DNA of 64,000 nt from Actinoplanes sp. NBC_00393 (GTDB lineage Bacteria; Actinomycetota; Actinomycetes; Mycobacteriales; Micromonosporaceae), in contig NZ_CP107942.1 of NCBI RefSeq assembly GCF_036053395.1, forward strand, positions 8,767,001-8,831,000. Direction: 5' to 3'. This document shows positions 10,201-19,063 of the stretch, in pieces (position 1 is the stretch's first letter; each line of letters begins with the position of its first letter). The notes beneath the pieces are model-generated. The model was not told the origin of the DNA. It did no database searches and saw only the letters and a program-made list of their open reading frames with translations. A program made the translations under genes and the position numbers.

Positions 10201-13193
10201 CAGCTCACCGCCGCCGGGTCGAGCGCGAAGAGCTCACGCAGTTGATCGGTGCTGAGATCGGTGATCCACTGCTCACCGGTGCCGACGACCGAGGAGGCCA
10301 GCGCCTTCTTCCGCTCGATCATCTGGTCGATCTTCTCCTCCAGCGTGCCGGTGCAAATGAACTTACGCACCTGCACGTTGCGCGACTGTCCGATGCGGAA
10401 CGCCCGGTCGGTGGCCTGATCCTCGACCGCCGGATTCCACCACCGGTCAAAGTGGACGACGTGATTCGCGGCGGTCAGGTTGAGGCCGGTGCCGGCCGCT
10501 TTCAGCGAGAGCAGGAACAGCATCGGCTCGTTGTCGTTCTGGAACCGCTCGACGAGTTCGTCGCGCCGCGCCTTGCTCAGTCCACCGTGGAGCCAGAGCA
10601 CCGGACGGTCGAGATGTGCGGCGAGGTAGGGCTGCAGCAATGAGCCCCACTCCGCGTACTGGGTGAAGATCAGGGCCTTGTCGCCGTCCTCGATGATCTC
10701 CTCGGCCAGCTCCTCCAGGCGGGCCAGCTTGCCCGACCGGCCGGGCAGCCGGGAACCGTCCTTGAGCAGGTGGGCGGGGTGGTTACAGGCCTGCTTCAAC
10801 TTCATCATGGCGGCCAGCACGTTGCCGCGGCGCTGGATGCCCTCGCTGTTCTCGATCTCGGACATCATGTCCTCGACCACGGCCTGATAGAGGGTGGCCT
10901 GCTCGGGGGTGAGCGAGCACCACACCTTCATCTCGTTCTTCTCCGGGAGGTCCGAGATGATGCTCTTGTCGGTCTTGAGGCGGCGGAGCACGAACGGGCC
11001 GGTCGCCCGTTTCAGCGCGGCGGTGGCGTCGGCGTCCTGGCGTACCTCGATCGGCTCCTGAAACCGGCGCCGGAACCGTTTCGCCGGGCCGAGCAGGCCG
11101 GGGTTGCAGAAGTCCATGATGGACCACAGTTCGGCGAGGTGGTTCTCGACCGGCGTACCGGTCAGGGCCAGCCGGGTGCGGGCCGGGATGGCCCGGACCG
11201 CCTGGGACTGCCGGGTTCCGCTGTTCTTGATCGCCTGGGCCTCGTCGCAGACGAGCCGGCCCCAGGTGACGCTGCGTAACGTTTCAAGATCACGCAGCGC
11301 AGTGCCGTAGGTGGTCAGCACCAGGTCGGCGCCGGCGACCGCGGCGTCGAACTCCTCGCCGCGCTGCCGGGTGCCGCCGTGATGCACATAGACGCGTAGC
11401 TCCGGCGCGAACCGGGCGGCCTCCTTCTGCCAGTTGCTGACCAGCGACATCGGGCAGACCAGAAGCGTCTTGCCGGTCTGCTCGGTCAACAGCAGCGAGA
11501 GCGTCTGCGCGGTCTTGCCGAGACCCATGTCGTCGGCGAGGATCCCGCCCAGCCCGAGCCGGCCGAGGAAGTGCAGCCAGGAGAGACCCCGTTCCTGGTA
11601 CGGCCGCAGCTGCCCCTGGAATCCCACCGGCGTCGGCAGCGGGGTGAGCCGGTCGGCTGCCTGACCGGAGAGGAGGTCCCCGAGCGACCCGTCGGCGTCG
11701 ACCTCGACCAGCGGCAGATCCTCCTCGCCGCCGTCGACCACCTGCTGGAGCACCTCGCCGGCGGTCAGCTCACCCTCCCGGCGCCGGCTCACGGCCTTGA
11801 GCGCCGCCTTCAGCTGGCGGTCGTCCAGCTCCACCCACTGCCCGCGGACCCGCACCAGCGGCACCTTGAGCCGGGCCAGCTCGGCCAGTTCCTCGGCGCT
11901 CACCACGCCGTCGCCGATCACCAGGTCCAGCCGGAAGTCGACCAGCTCCTGCAGGCCGAAACCGGAGTCGGCGACCGCCCGCGACGCCGGGTTCTTGGAT
12001 TTCGAGCGTGTGGTGAGTTTCAGCCCGACCCCCTTGCGGCCGGCCCAGGCCGGCAGCTGCACACCGAAGCCGGCGGCCTGCAGCAGCGGGGCGACCTGCC
12101 GGAGAAATTCGTACGCCTCCCCGGTGCTCAACTCCATCGCGGCCGGTCGCTGCTCGAGCAGAGCGACGTGCAGCAGCGGGAACAGGCGGACCGCCCGGCC
12201 CAGCCCGGCCAGCAGCGTCTCGTCCGGCCGGCGCGGCAGGCCGGGGAACCGCTCGCCCTCCCAGAGGTCGGCGGCCGTCAGGTAGAGGCTCGGATCCTCG
12301 GCCGACTGCACCGCGAACTCCAGGGCCCAGCCGTCCTCGCCCGGCTCCGGCTCGATCAGCCGGAAGCTGACCCGGATCGGGCCGTTCGCCTCGTTGGCCG
12401 CGCGCATCCAGTCGTCGAGGGCCTGACGCAGCTCGCGTACCTCGTCGGCCGGGGCGCCGGGCAGTGCCGGGTCGTCGGCGGTGAGGGCGGAGAGCCAGCG
12501 GTCCGGCAGCGCCGCCTTGGGGCCGGGTCGTTGGCCGGCGAGCAGGCGTTCCGGCAGCACCGCGCGGGCCGCGCCGTCGAGCAGCGAGTCCAGCGCGTCC
12601 CGTACCGTGCGGCCGACCGGGTGCCCGTCGACCGCGTCCACCGCGCGGACCACCGGCGGCATCCCGGCGGCGAAGTCGCGGTAGGTGGGTGCGTCCGCGC
12701 CGGTGAGCACCGGTCGCCAGCGTGCGGTGGGCACCCGGTCCTCGACGACCAGCTGGGGCAGCATCCGGCCGCGCTGGGCCAGGTCACAGGCGTAACCGGC
12801 GAGCAGGGCCAGGTAGCGCAGCGACGAACCGGCGACCCAGGGTGCGTCCGCGTCCGGCTCGGCCAGGCTGCTCAGCACCGCGGTGGCTTCGCCGGCCGGC
12901 ACCGACAGCAGCGGAACGGTCCAGGCGCTGAGGCGGACGCCACGAGTCGAGGCCTCGGCACCCGTCTCCGGTGACGGAAGAGGCCCGCGGGCGGTGCTCG
13001 GGAGAGTCACGGTGCCGGTCCCGACGGGGAAGTCCGCACCGAGCGCGTCGGCCGGGACGGCGAAGGGGTGTGGCCGGGATCTCGCCCGGGAGGCCGAGGT
13101 CAGCGGCAGTGCCGGATCCTCGGCCCAGAGCACCAGCCGGCCCGGACGACCCGTGCCGGGCACCCAGCCGCCATGAATGACGAGCACACCCAC
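10200..13193 (-). CDS. SNF2-family DEAD/DEAH helicase
   Basis: A 997-residue double-stranded-DNA translocase. The N-terminal half (to about residue 510) is the variable region of bacterial SNF2 proteins, including a LAELARLKVPLVRVRGQW segment. The ATPase core follows: Walker A DDMGLGKTAQT near residue 555, DEAQ box near 649, TGTPVENHLAELWSIMDF motif III, QYAEWGSLLQPYL and SLKAAGTGLNLTAANHV in lobe 2, and a Q..DRAFRIGQ motif VI. The start is GTG 13193; GTG 13187 is an alternative. It forms a two-gene operon with the SWIM protein and diverges from mqnC. Confidence 0.9.
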   Translation of the reverse strand: MGVLVIHGGWVPGTGRPGRLVLWAEDPALPLTSASRARSRPHPFAVPADALGADFPVGTGTVTLPSTARGPLPSPETGAEASTRGVRLSAWTVPLLSVPAGEATAVLSSLAEPDADAPWVAGSSLRYLALLAGYACDLAQRGRMLPQLVVEDRVPTARWRPVLTGADAPTYRDFAAGMPPVVRAVDAVDGHPVGRTVRDALDSLLDGAARAVLPERLLAGQRPGPKAALPDRWLSALTADDPALPGAPADEVRELRQALDDWMRAANEANGPIRVSFRLIEPEPGEDGWALEFAVQSAEDPSLYLTAADLWEGERFPGLPRRPDETLLAGLGRAVRLFPLLHVALLEQRPAAMELSTGEAYEFLRQVAPLLQAAGFGVQLPAWAGRKGVGLKLTTRSKSKNPASRAVADSGFGLQELVDFRLDLVIGDGVVSAEELAELARLKVPLVRVRGQWVELDDRQLKAALKAVSRRREGELTAGEVLQQVVDGGEEDLPLVEVDADGSLGDLLSGQAADRLTPLPTPVGFQGQLRPYQERGLSWLHFLGRLGLGGILADDMGLGKTAQTLSLLLTEQTGKTLLVCPMSLVSNWQKEAARFAPELRVYVHHGGTRQRGEEFDAAVAGADLVLTTYGTALRDLETLRSVTWGRLVCDEAQAIKNSGTRQSQAVRAIPARTRLALTGTPVENHLAELWSIMDFCNPGLLGPAKRFRRRFQEPIEVRQDADATAALKRATGPFVLRRLKTDKSIISDLPEKNEMKVWCSLTPEQATLYQAVVEDMMSEIENSEGIQRRGNVLAAMMKLKQACNHPAHLLKDGSRLPGRSGKLARLEELAEEIIEDGDKALIFTQYAEWGSLLQPYLAAHLDRPVLWLHGGLSKARRDELVERFQNDNEPMLFLLSLKAAGTGLNLTAANHVVHFDRWWNPAVEDQATDRAFRIGQSRNVQVRKFICTGTLEEKIDQMIERKKALASSVVGTGEQWITDLSTDQLRELFALDPAAVS

Positions 13194-13268
13194 CCCCTGA
13201 ACGACAGGTCGAGATTAGCCGCTCAACCGCCGTGACCCGCGCCGCTGACGGCTGGTGCCGCAGAGACG

Positions 13269-13274
13269 TACGCT
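13269..13274 (+). promoter_or_regulatory. -10 element of a leaderless mqnC promoter
   Basis: TACGCT lies 7 nt before the chosen GTG of mqnC, the spacing expected when transcription starts at the start codon. No ribosome binding site is visible before this GTG. Confidence 0.45.
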
Positions 13275-13281
13275 TCTGGGC

Positions 13282-14523
13282 GTGACGGCGAACCAGGAGA
13301 TCGACAGCATCCTGCAGCGCGGCGCCGACGGCGGGCGGATCACGCCCGAGGAGGCGCTGCTGCTCTACACGCAGGCCCCCTTCCACGCGCTGGGTGAGGC
13401 GGCTGACGCGGTCCGGCGCCGGCGCTATCCGGACGGGATCGTCACCTACCTGATCGACCGGAACATCAACTACACCAACGTGTGCGTCACGGCGTGCAAG
13501 TTCTGCGCGTTCTTCCGGGCCCCCAAGCACAAGGAGGGCTGGTCGCACCCGACCGAGGAGATCCTGCGCCGGTGCGGCGAGGCGGTCGAGCTCGGCGCCA
13601 CCCAGGTGATGCTCCAGGGCGGCCACCACCCCGACTACGGCATCGAGTATTACGAGGAGCTGTTCTCCTCGGTCAAGCAGGCGTACCCGCAGATCGCCAT
13701 CCACTCGATCGGCCCCAGCGAGATCCTGCACATGGCCAAGATCTCCGGCACCTCGATCGAGGAGGCGGTGCTCCGGATCAAGGCGGCCGGGCTCGACTCG
13801 ATCGCGGGCGCCGGCGCGGAGATGCTGCCCGAGCGTCCGCGCAAGGCGATCGCGCCGCTCAAGGAGAGCGGCGAACGCTGGCTCGAGGCCATGGCGGTCG
13901 CGCATCGCAACGGTCTCTCTTCAACCGCGACCATGATGATGGGTACGGGTGAGACGAACGCGGAGCGCATCGAGCACATCCGCATGATCCGTGACGTGCA
14001 GGATCTCGCCGTCGCGAACGGCTATCGCGACGACGCCGTGGAGCAGAGCCACGACGTCGGTGGCTTCCGCGCCTTCATCCCGTGGACCTATCAGCCGGAG
14101 AACAACCACCTGAAGGGCCGCACCCAGGCCACCACGATGGAGTACCTGCGTTTCATCGCGGTCTCCCGGCTGTTCTTCGACAACGTGGCGCACCTCCAGG
14201 CGTCCTGGCTGACCACTGGTAAGGACATCGGCCAGCTCTCGCTGCACATGGGCGTCGACGACCTGGGCTCGATCATGCTGGAGGAGAACGTGATCTCCTC
14301 GGCCGGCGCCCGGCACCGGTCGAACCTGCAGGAGCTGATCTCGATGATCCGCACCGCGGACCGGATCCCGGCCCAGCGCGACACCTGGTACAGCCATCTC
14401 GCCGTGCACCACACCGCGGCGGACGACCCCACCGACGACCGGGTGGTGTCGCACTTCTCGTCGATCGCGATCCCCGGCGGCGGCGCCGGCCGCACCCAGC
14501 TGCCGCTGGTCGAGGCCTCCTGA
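13282..14523 (+). CDS. mqnC: Cyclic dehypoxanthinyl futalosine synthase (radical SAM)
   Basis: A 413-residue radical SAM enzyme. The iron-sulfur motif C68-x3-C72-x2-C75 (CVTACKFCAFF) is intact. Family signatures include the GGHHPDYGIEYYEELF segment, SIGPSEI and TATMMMGTGET. MqnC cyclises dehypoxanthinyl futalosine on the futalosine route to menaquinone. The GTG at 13282 is preferred over an upstream in-frame start at 13255, because homologous proteins begin just before the helix EIDSILQRG and a -10 element lies 7 nt upstream. With mqnA in the window this shows menaquinone is made by the futalosine pathway. Confidence 0.93.
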   Translation: MTANQEIDSILQRGADGGRITPEEALLLYTQAPFHALGEAADAVRRRRYPDGIVTYLIDRNINYTNVCVTACKFCAFFRAPKHKEGWSHPTEEILRRCGEAVELGATQVMLQGGHHPDYGIEYYEELFSSVKQAYPQIAIHSIGPSEILHMAKISGTSIEEAVLRIKAAGLDSIAGAGAEMLPERPRKAIAPLKESGERWLEAMAVAHRNGLSSTATMMMGTGETNAERIEHIRMIRDVQDLAVANGYRDDAVEQSHDVGGFRAFIPWTYQPENNHLKGRTQATTMEYLRFIAVSRLFFDNVAHLQASWLTTGKDIGQLSLHMGVDDLGSIMLEENVISSAGARHRSNLQELISMIRTADRIPAQRDTWYSHLAVHHTAADDPTDDRVVSHFSSIAIPGGGAGRTQLPLVEAS

Positions 14524-14615
14524 CCCCCTTTCCGGGGGGTGGCAGTGGGCCGTTCGGCCAGGGGCCATATCACCGGACTGTTGAGGGCGGGTTGCTCCTT
14601 AGTAACGAGCCCGCC
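14523..14615 (+). terminator. Two hairpins after mqnC
   Basis: A small hairpin overlaps the end of the stop codon (arms 14523-14528 and 14535-14540). A second runs from GGCGGG (14586-14591) to CCCGCC (14610-14615) and is followed by TGTTGACTGT. Either could end the mqnC transcript. Confidence 0.55.
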
Positions 14616-14724
14616 TGTTGACTGTCCCGGCCGGTTCCGGCTGGTTAGGTTGCCTGCGTAAGGCAACATGCTCAGTCGTCGCCCACCACGGTGACGGGAT
14701 GTCGGACCCGACCGATGGCGGTCG

Positions 14725-14780
14725 TATATATAACGCACAAGGTGCGGGCGGGATGGGGTAACCATCCCGCCTGTTCTGTT
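14725..14780 (+). ncRNA. TATATATAAC promoter-like element followed at once by an intrinsic terminator
   Basis: The AT-rich TATATATAAC (about 14725-14734) is outstanding in this genome and looks like a -10 region. Only about 13 bp further, a perfect 10-bp stem (14747-14756 / 14762-14771, loop GGTAA) is followed by TGTTCTGTTTT, a proper intrinsic terminator. Together they would give an RNA of about 40-45 nt ending before menG, either a short RNA or an attenuator. It matches no RNA family I recognise. Confidence 0.4.
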
Positions 14781-14804
14781 TTCCGGGCCTGGCAGAGTAG
14801 TGGC

Positions 14805-15500
14805 GTGACGCGCGCAGATCTGGACAAGCAGCCGCACGAGGTCGCCGAGATGTTCGACGGCGTCGCCAAGCGGTACGACCTCACCAACACTGTGCTCTCC
14901 TTCGGGCAGGACCGCGGCTGGCGCCGGGCCACCCGGGCCGCTCTGGGCCTGCGGCCGGGCGAGCGGGTCCTGGACGTGGGCGCCGGCACCGGCATCTCCA
15001 CGGAGGAGCTGAGCCGGTCCGGCGCGTTCGCGGTCGGCGCCGACCTGTCGGTCGGGATGCTGCGGGCCGGCCGGCACGCGCAGCGCGAGGTGCCGCTGCT
15101 CGCCGGGGACGCGCTGCGGCTGCCATTCGCCGACGAGACCTTCGACGCGGTGACGATCTCCTTCGCGCTGCGTAACGTCGTGGACACCGCGGCTGCGCTG
15201 CGTGAGCTCGCCCGGGTCACCCGGCCGGGCGGGCGCCTTGTGGTGTGCGAGTTCAGCCACCCGACCAACGCGGCGTTCCGCACGGTGTACCTGTCGTACC
15301 TGATGCGGTCCCTGCCGGCGGTCGCGCGAGGGGTGTCCAGCAACCCGGAGGCGTACGTCTATCTGGCCGAATCGATCCGTGCCTGGCCGGACCAGGCGGG
15401 TCTGGCGGCCCGGATCGCGGACGCCGGTCCCTGGGACCGGGTGGGCTGGCGCAACCTTTCCGGCGGCATCGTGGCGCTGCATCGCGCCACCCGGGTATAA
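14805..15500 (+). CDS. menG: Demethylmenaquinone methyltransferase
   Basis: A 231-residue SAM-dependent methyltransferase of the UbiE/MenG family. Motif I is [11 protein letters not shown] (residues 55-65). UbiE signatures include [13 protein letters not shown] near the N-terminus, [15 protein letters not shown] and [14 protein letters not shown]. It methylates demethylmenaquinone, the last step of menaquinone synthesis. The GTG at 14805 fits family N-termini; a -10-like CAGAGT (14793-14798) 6 nt upstream suggests a leaderless message. It lies between mqnC and the flavin reductase/nuo block, so quinone synthesis and use are grouped. Confidence 0.9.
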   Translation: MTRADLDKQPHEVAEMFDGVAKRYDLTNTVLSFGQDRGWRRATRAALGLRPGERVLDVGAGTGISTEELSRSGAFAVGADLSVGMLRAGRHAQREVPLLAGDALRLPFADETFDAVTISFALRNVVDTAAALRELARVTRPGGRLVVCEFSHPTNAAFRTVYLSYLMRSLPAVARGVSSNPEAYVYLAESIRAWPDQAGLAARIADAGPWDRVGWRNLSGGIVALHRATRV

Positions 15501-15549
15501 ATCCGGCATTCCGCTTACACGGTCGCGAAGCTGCTGTTTAGCTCGGGAT

Positions 15550-15807
15550 ATGACGAATATCGGACATCTCGAGGACACCGACATCGACCTCGCGATCGAC
15601 GAGGGCGAGGCCGGGGAGCGGCGCGCCACCGAGCTCGCCACCCGGTTGCGGATGGTCGCGGCGCAGGACCCGCTGCTGGCCCAGGACCTGGTCGAAGAGC
15701 TCATCGTCGCGCTGGACAAGGCGATGGGCGGCACTATCCGCAGCCATCTGGACGGGCCCGCGCTCGGCGTGGCGGACCGGGTTCTACGCGAATCTGAGCA
15801 GGCCTGA
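15550..15807 (+). CDS. Small acidic hypothetical protein
   Basis: An 85-residue acidic protein from ATG 15550 (N-terminus MTNIGHLEDTDIDLAIDEGE). It is predicted helical, with no signal peptide, membrane segment or cysteine. I do not recognise a family. Codon third positions are GC-rich and the frame is free of stops, which supports a real gene. It lies between menG and the Rex-controlled reductase. The 120 bp after it contain the promoter of the next operon, so it is probably transcribed with menG or alone. Confidence 0.6.
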   Translation: MTNIGHLEDTDIDLAIDEGEAGERRATELATRLRMVAAQDPLLAQDLVEELIVALDKAMGGTIRSHLDGPALGVADRVLRESEQA

Positions 15808-15862
15808 AGGGCGTTCCCAGAAATTAGGGGAACCTAAGCGCAAAGATCTTCGATTGTCGGCC

Positions 15863-15868
15863 TACACT
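15863..15868 (+). promoter_or_regulatory. -10 element of the reductase promoter
   Basis: TACACT fits the actinobacterial TANNNT -10 consensus. The predicted start near 15875 puts the Rex operator at about +10 to +27, where a bound repressor would block elongation or initiation. The -35 region is not obvious. A small GTTCCC/GGGAAC inverted repeat lies further upstream (15813-15833). Confidence 0.5.
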
Positions 15869-15883
15869 CCGATCGAGGCACGC

Positions 15884-15901
15884 TTGTGAACTAATTCACG
15901 A
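15884..15901. promoter_or_regulatory. Rex operator (NADH/NAD+ redox repressor site)
   Basis: TTGTGAACTAATTCACGA matches the Rex consensus TTGTGAA-N4-TTCACAA with one mismatch. Rex in Streptomyces represses respiratory genes, including nuo, and is released by NADH. The site is enclosed in a larger dyad (GAGGC 15875-15879 with GCCTC 15902-15906). Its placement before the reductase gene and the nuo operon fits the known regulon. Confidence 0.8.
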
Positions 15902-15928
15902 GCCTCGCGCGAGACCGGAGGTGGGACC

Positions 15929-17221
15929 GTGAACGACCACGGAGCAGGTGCGATCGTCGCCGACGAGGCGGATGTGATCGTGGTCGGAGCCGGTCCGGGC
16001 GGGTCAGCCGCGGCCTACCACCTGGCCCGCCACGGCATCCGGGTGCTGCTTCTGGAGAAGACCGAGTTCCCCCGCGAGAAGGTCTGCGGCGACGGTCTGA
16101 CCCCGCGTGCGGTCCGTCAGCTCATCCGGATGGGCGTGGACACCTCGGAGAAGGCCGGCTGGCTGCACAACCGTGGTCTGCGGGTGATCGGCGGCGGGGT
16201 CCGGCTGGAGCTGGACTGGCCGGATCTCGCGAGCTTCCCCAACTACGGGCTGGTCCGCACCCGGCTCGACTTCGACGACATGCTGGCCCAGCGCGCCACC
16301 GAAGCGGGCGCGCTGCTGCGCACCGGTGTGAACGTCACCGGCCCGGTGCTCGACGACGACGGCTACGTCATCGGCGTCCAGGCGAAGGGCCCGGACCGCG
16401 AGCCGGTGGAGTACCGAGCGCCGCTCGTGATCGCCGCGGACGGCGTCTCCGGCAAGTTCCCGCTCGCCCTCGGGCTGGCCAAGCGCGACGACCGCCCGCT
16501 CGGCGTGGCCGTCCGCCGCTACTACCGGTCCACGGTCAAGGCGGACGACAACTTCCTGGAGTCCTGGCTGGAGCTGCGCAGCGCGCAGGACCCGGGCCGG
16601 CTCCTCCCCGGGTACGGGTGGATCTTCGGCCTCGGCGACGGCCGGGTGAACGTCGGTCTCGGCATCCTCAACTCGTCCGACGCATTCGGCAAGACCAACT
16701 ACCGCGCGCTGCTGACTGACTGGCTCGGCACCACCCCGGAGGACTGGGGTCTGCGTGACGAGGCGAATGCGGAGGGTCAGACTCTCGGCGCCGCGCTGCC
16801 GATGGGTTTCAACCGGGTGCCGCATTACACCCGCGGGGTAATGCTGGTCGGCGATTCCGGTGGCATGGTCAACCCGATGAACGGCGAGGGCATCGCGTAC
16901 GCGATGGAGTCCGGCGAGCTGGCGGCCGAGGTGGCGGTGCAGGCCCTGGCCCGCCCCGCCGGCGCGGACCGGGAGCGGGCGCTCCGTGCGTATCCCGCTG
17001 AATTGAGTCTGCGGTTCGGTGGTTACTACCGGATCGGCGGGATATTCGTGAAGTTGATCGGCAACCCCCAGATCATGCGGCTCGCCACGAAGTACGGCAT
17101 GCCCCAGCCGCTGCTCATGAAGTTCGTCCTGAAACTCCTGGCCAACCTCACCGACCCCCGGGGTGGCGACGCCATGGACCGCATCATCAACGGCCTCACC
17201 AAGGTGGCGCCCGCCGTCTGA
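15929..17221 (+). CDS. Geranylgeranyl reductase-family FAD-dependent oxidoreductase (menaquinone side-chain reductase type)
   Basis: A 430-residue flavoprotein. The FAD Rossmann motif GAGPGGS is at residues 20-26 (DVIVVGAGPGGSAAAYHLA), followed by REKVCGDGLTPRAVRQL, a CxG loop of the geranylgeranyl reductase family. The second FAD contact is GVMLVGDSGGMVNPMNGEGI. Relatives reduce isoprenoid double bonds; the mycobacterial MenJ partly saturates the menaquinone tail, a likely role here given mqn, menG and nuo neighbours. The GTG start follows GGAGGTGGGACC, a strong ribosome binding site. The Rex operator upstream suggests redox control. Confidence 0.85.
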   Translation: MNDHGAGAIVADEADVIVVGAGPGGSAAAYHLARHGIRVLLLEKTEFPREKVCGDGLTPRAVRQLIRMGVDTSEKAGWLHNRGLRVIGGGVRLELDWPDLASFPNYGLVRTRLDFDDMLAQRATEAGALLRTGVNVTGPVLDDDGYVIGVQAKGPDREPVEYRAPLVIAADGVSGKFPLALGLAKRDDRPLGVAVRRYYRSTVKADDNFLESWLELRSAQDPGRLLPGYGWIFGLGDGRVNVGLGILNSSDAFGKTNYRALLTDWLGTTPEDWGLRDEANAEGQTLGAALPMGFNRVPHYTRGVMLVGDSGGMVNPMNGEGIAYAMESGELAAEVAVQALARPAGADRERALRAYPAELSLRFGGYYRIGGIFVKLIGNPQIMRLATKYGMPQPLLMKFVLKLLANLTDPRGGDAMDRIINGLTKVAPAV

Positions 17222-17265
17222 CGGCGAATCAGGGCACCCCCGACCAAAGGACTACAGAACCACAG

Positions 17266-17288
17266 TAACTAGTGTGAAGCGGCTAACA
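17266..17288 (+). promoter_or_regulatory. Candidate nuoA promoter with degenerate Rex-like site
   Basis: TAACTA (17266-17271) could serve as a -10. TGTGAA-GCGG-CTAACA (17273-17288) keeps one perfect Rex half-site and 4 of 6 bases of the other. In Streptomyces coelicolor the nuo operon is a Rex target, which makes this worth noting, but the match is weak. Confidence 0.35.
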
Positions 17289-17305
17289 GTCGTACGGGAG
17301 TAGTG

Positions 17306-17671
17306 ATGACGATCAACCCTTATGTCCCGATCGTCGGGTTGCTGATTCTTGGCGCCCTTTTCGCGTTGTTCTCGGTGTCCGTGGCACCGATCGTCGGGCC
17401 CAAGAGATTCAACCGAGCCAAGCTCGACGCCTATGAATGTGGCATCGAGCCCGCACCACAGCCGATCGGTGGCGGCCGGTTCCCGGTCAAGTTCTATCTG
17501 ACCGCGATGCTCTTCATCATCTTCGACATCGAGACCATCTTCCTGTACCCGTGGGCCGTGTCCTTCGACATGCTCGGCCTGTTCGGGTTCGTGGAGATGG
17601 TCCTGTTCATCCTCACCGTCTTCATCGCCTACGCGTACGTGTGGCGGCGTGGCGGCCTCAACTGGGACTGA
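17306..17671 (+). CDS. nuoA: NADH-quinone oxidoreductase subunit A
   Basis: A 121-residue membrane subunit with three transmembrane helices (about 6-26, 60-84 and 90-112). The conserved loop YECGIEPAP between helices 1 and 2 lies near the quinone channel. NuoA helps join the membrane and peripheral arms of complex I. The ATG at 17306 is preferred over GTG 17303 because GGGAG lies 5-6 nt upstream. First gene of the 14-gene nuo operon; nuoB follows after 4 bp. Confidence 0.95.
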   Translation: MTINPYVPIVGLLILGALFALFSVSVAPIVGPKRFNRAKLDAYECGIEPAPQPIGGGRFPVKFYLTAMLFIIFDIETIFLYPWAVSFDMLGLFGFVEMVLFILTVFIAYAYVWRRGGLNWD

Positions 17672-17675
17672 TCAC

Positions 17676-18347
17676 ATGGGAATCGAAGAGAAACTCCCGT
17701 CAGGCATCCTGCTGACGAGCGTGGAGAAGCTGTCCAACTGGGCCCGTAAGTCGTCGTTCTGGGGCGCCACCTTCGGCCTCGCCTGCTGCGCCATCGAGAT
17801 GATGGCCGCCGGCGGACCCCACTACGACCTGGGCCGCTGGGGGATGGAGGTGTTCCGCGCCTCGCCCCGGCAGGCCGACCTGATGATCGTCGCCGGCCGG
17901 GTCAGCCAGAAGATGGCCCCGGTCGTCCGGCAGATCTACGACCAGATGCCGGAGCCCCGCTCGGTGATCTCGATGGGCGTCTGTGCCTCGTCCGGAGGCA
18001 TGTTCAACAACTACGCGATCGTGCAGGGCGTGGACCACATCGTCCCGGTCGACATCTACCTGCCGGGCTGTCCGCCGAGGCCGGAGATGCTGATCGACGC
18101 GATCCTCAAGATGCGCGAGAAGGTCATGGCCCAGCCGCTCGGCCCGAACGGGCGGAAGATGCTGGCGGCCCGTGAGGCCGAGGGTCGGGTCCCGATCGTG
18201 GCTCCGGGCGCCATGCCGTCGTCGTACCGGGCCGACAAGGTCCGCCGCGCGGAATGGACCCAGGCCGTCAAGGAAGGCCGCGAGGAGCAATTGCGGATCG
18301 AGAACTGGATGAAGCTCCAGCCGCATTTGCGGGAGGTGGACAAATGA
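17676..18347 (+). CDS. nuoB: NADH-quinone oxidoreductase subunit B
   Basis: A 223-residue peripheral subunit that binds the N2 [4Fe-4S] cluster, the last electron carrier before quinone. The tandem cysteines (LACCAIEMM), the GVCASSGG cysteine and [10 protein letters not shown] are all present. A C-terminal extension of about 50 basic residues beyond the E. coli length is typical of actinobacteria. The ATG at 17676 follows nuoA closely; its stop overlaps the nuoC start (ATGA). Confidence 0.96.
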   Translation: MGIEEKLPSGILLTSVEKLSNWARKSSFWGATFGLACCAIEMMAAGGPHYDLGRWGMEVFRASPRQADLMIVAGRVSQKMAPVVRQIYDQMPEPRSVISMGVCASSGGMFNNYAIVQGVDHIVPVDIYLPGCPPRPEMLIDAILKMREKVMAQPLGPNGRKMLAAREAEGRVPIVAPGAMPSSYRADKVRRAEWTQAVKEGREEQLRIENWMKLQPHLREVDK

Positions 18348-19063
18348 CAATGGAGACCGGAACTGACGGTGGTGTTCCGACTACCGCACCGGTAGGTGCG
18401 GAGATCGGTGCGCCCGCGCAGACACCGCCCAGCCCCGACAAGGGCATGTTCGGTGTCAAAGGAACCGGAGACGTTTCCGGTTTCGGTCGTCTGGTCCGCC
18501 CGCGACCTGCTGTTTTTGACAGCCCGCGGCCGTACGGCGGGTATTTCGACGACGTCTATGACGCGTTGGAGGAAGCTTATCCGGCCATCAACGAAGCCAT
18601 CGAGAAGGTGGTCGTAGATAGGGCCGAGCTCACACTTCACGTGCGTGCCGAAAACATCGCCGAGGTGTGTCAGGTAATGCGCGACGACGAGTCGTTGCGG
18701 TTCGAACTCTGTTCGTCGGTGGACGCGGTCGACTACCTCGGTTCCGACGAGCGACGGTTTCACGTGACGTACCAGTTGACCTCCATGACGTACCGGCGGC
18801 GGGTACGTCTGGAGGTCGCGGTGGCGGACGGCGTGACCGTCCCGAGCGTCACCCAGGTCTACCCGACGGCCGACTGGCAGGAGCGGGAGGTCTACGACAT
18901 GTTCGGCGTCGTCTTCGCCGGCCATCCGAACCTCACCCGGATCCTGATGCCGGACGACTGGGAGGGCCACCCCCAGCGCAAGGACTACCCGCTCGGCGGC
19001 GTGCCGGTCGAGTACAAGGGTGCCGAAATTCCGCCGCCGGACCAGCGGAGGGTCTACCAGTGA
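18344..19063 (+). CDS. nuoC: NADH-quinone oxidoreductase subunit C
   Basis: A 239-residue 30-kDa subunit. The first 45 residues are a Thr/Pro/Gly-rich extension; the core begins near [15 protein letters not shown]. The family signature ERE-x-YDMFG ([15 protein letters not shown]) and [19 protein letters not shown] are intact. NuoC is a separate gene here, not fused to NuoD as in E. coli. It contacts NuoD and NuoB near the quinone site. Start overlaps the nuoB stop; its stop overlaps the nuoD GTG. Confidence 0.95.
   Translation: MTMETGTDGGVPTTAPVGAEIGAPAQTPPSPDKGMFGVKGTGDVSGFGRLVRPRPAVFDSPRPYGGYFDDVYDALEEAYPAINEAIEKVVVDRAELTLHVRAENIAEVCQVMRDDESLRFELCSSVDAVDYLGSDERRFHVTYQLTSMTYRRRVRLEVAVADGVTVPSVTQVYPTADWQEREVYDMFGVVFAGHPNLTRILMPDDWEGHPQRKDYPLGGVPVEYKGAEIPPPDQRRVYQ

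Noticed and set aside
14641..14668. Iron-regulator (IdeR/DmdR) box around TTAGGTTGCCT
   Set aside because: Only the first seven bases match the 19-bp consensus; the second half does not. It is a GTTGCCT/AGGCAAC hairpin.
15821..15837. Iron box at TTAGG-GGAA-CCTAA before the reductase promoter
   Set aside because: The spacing between half-sites is 4 bp where an iron box needs 9.
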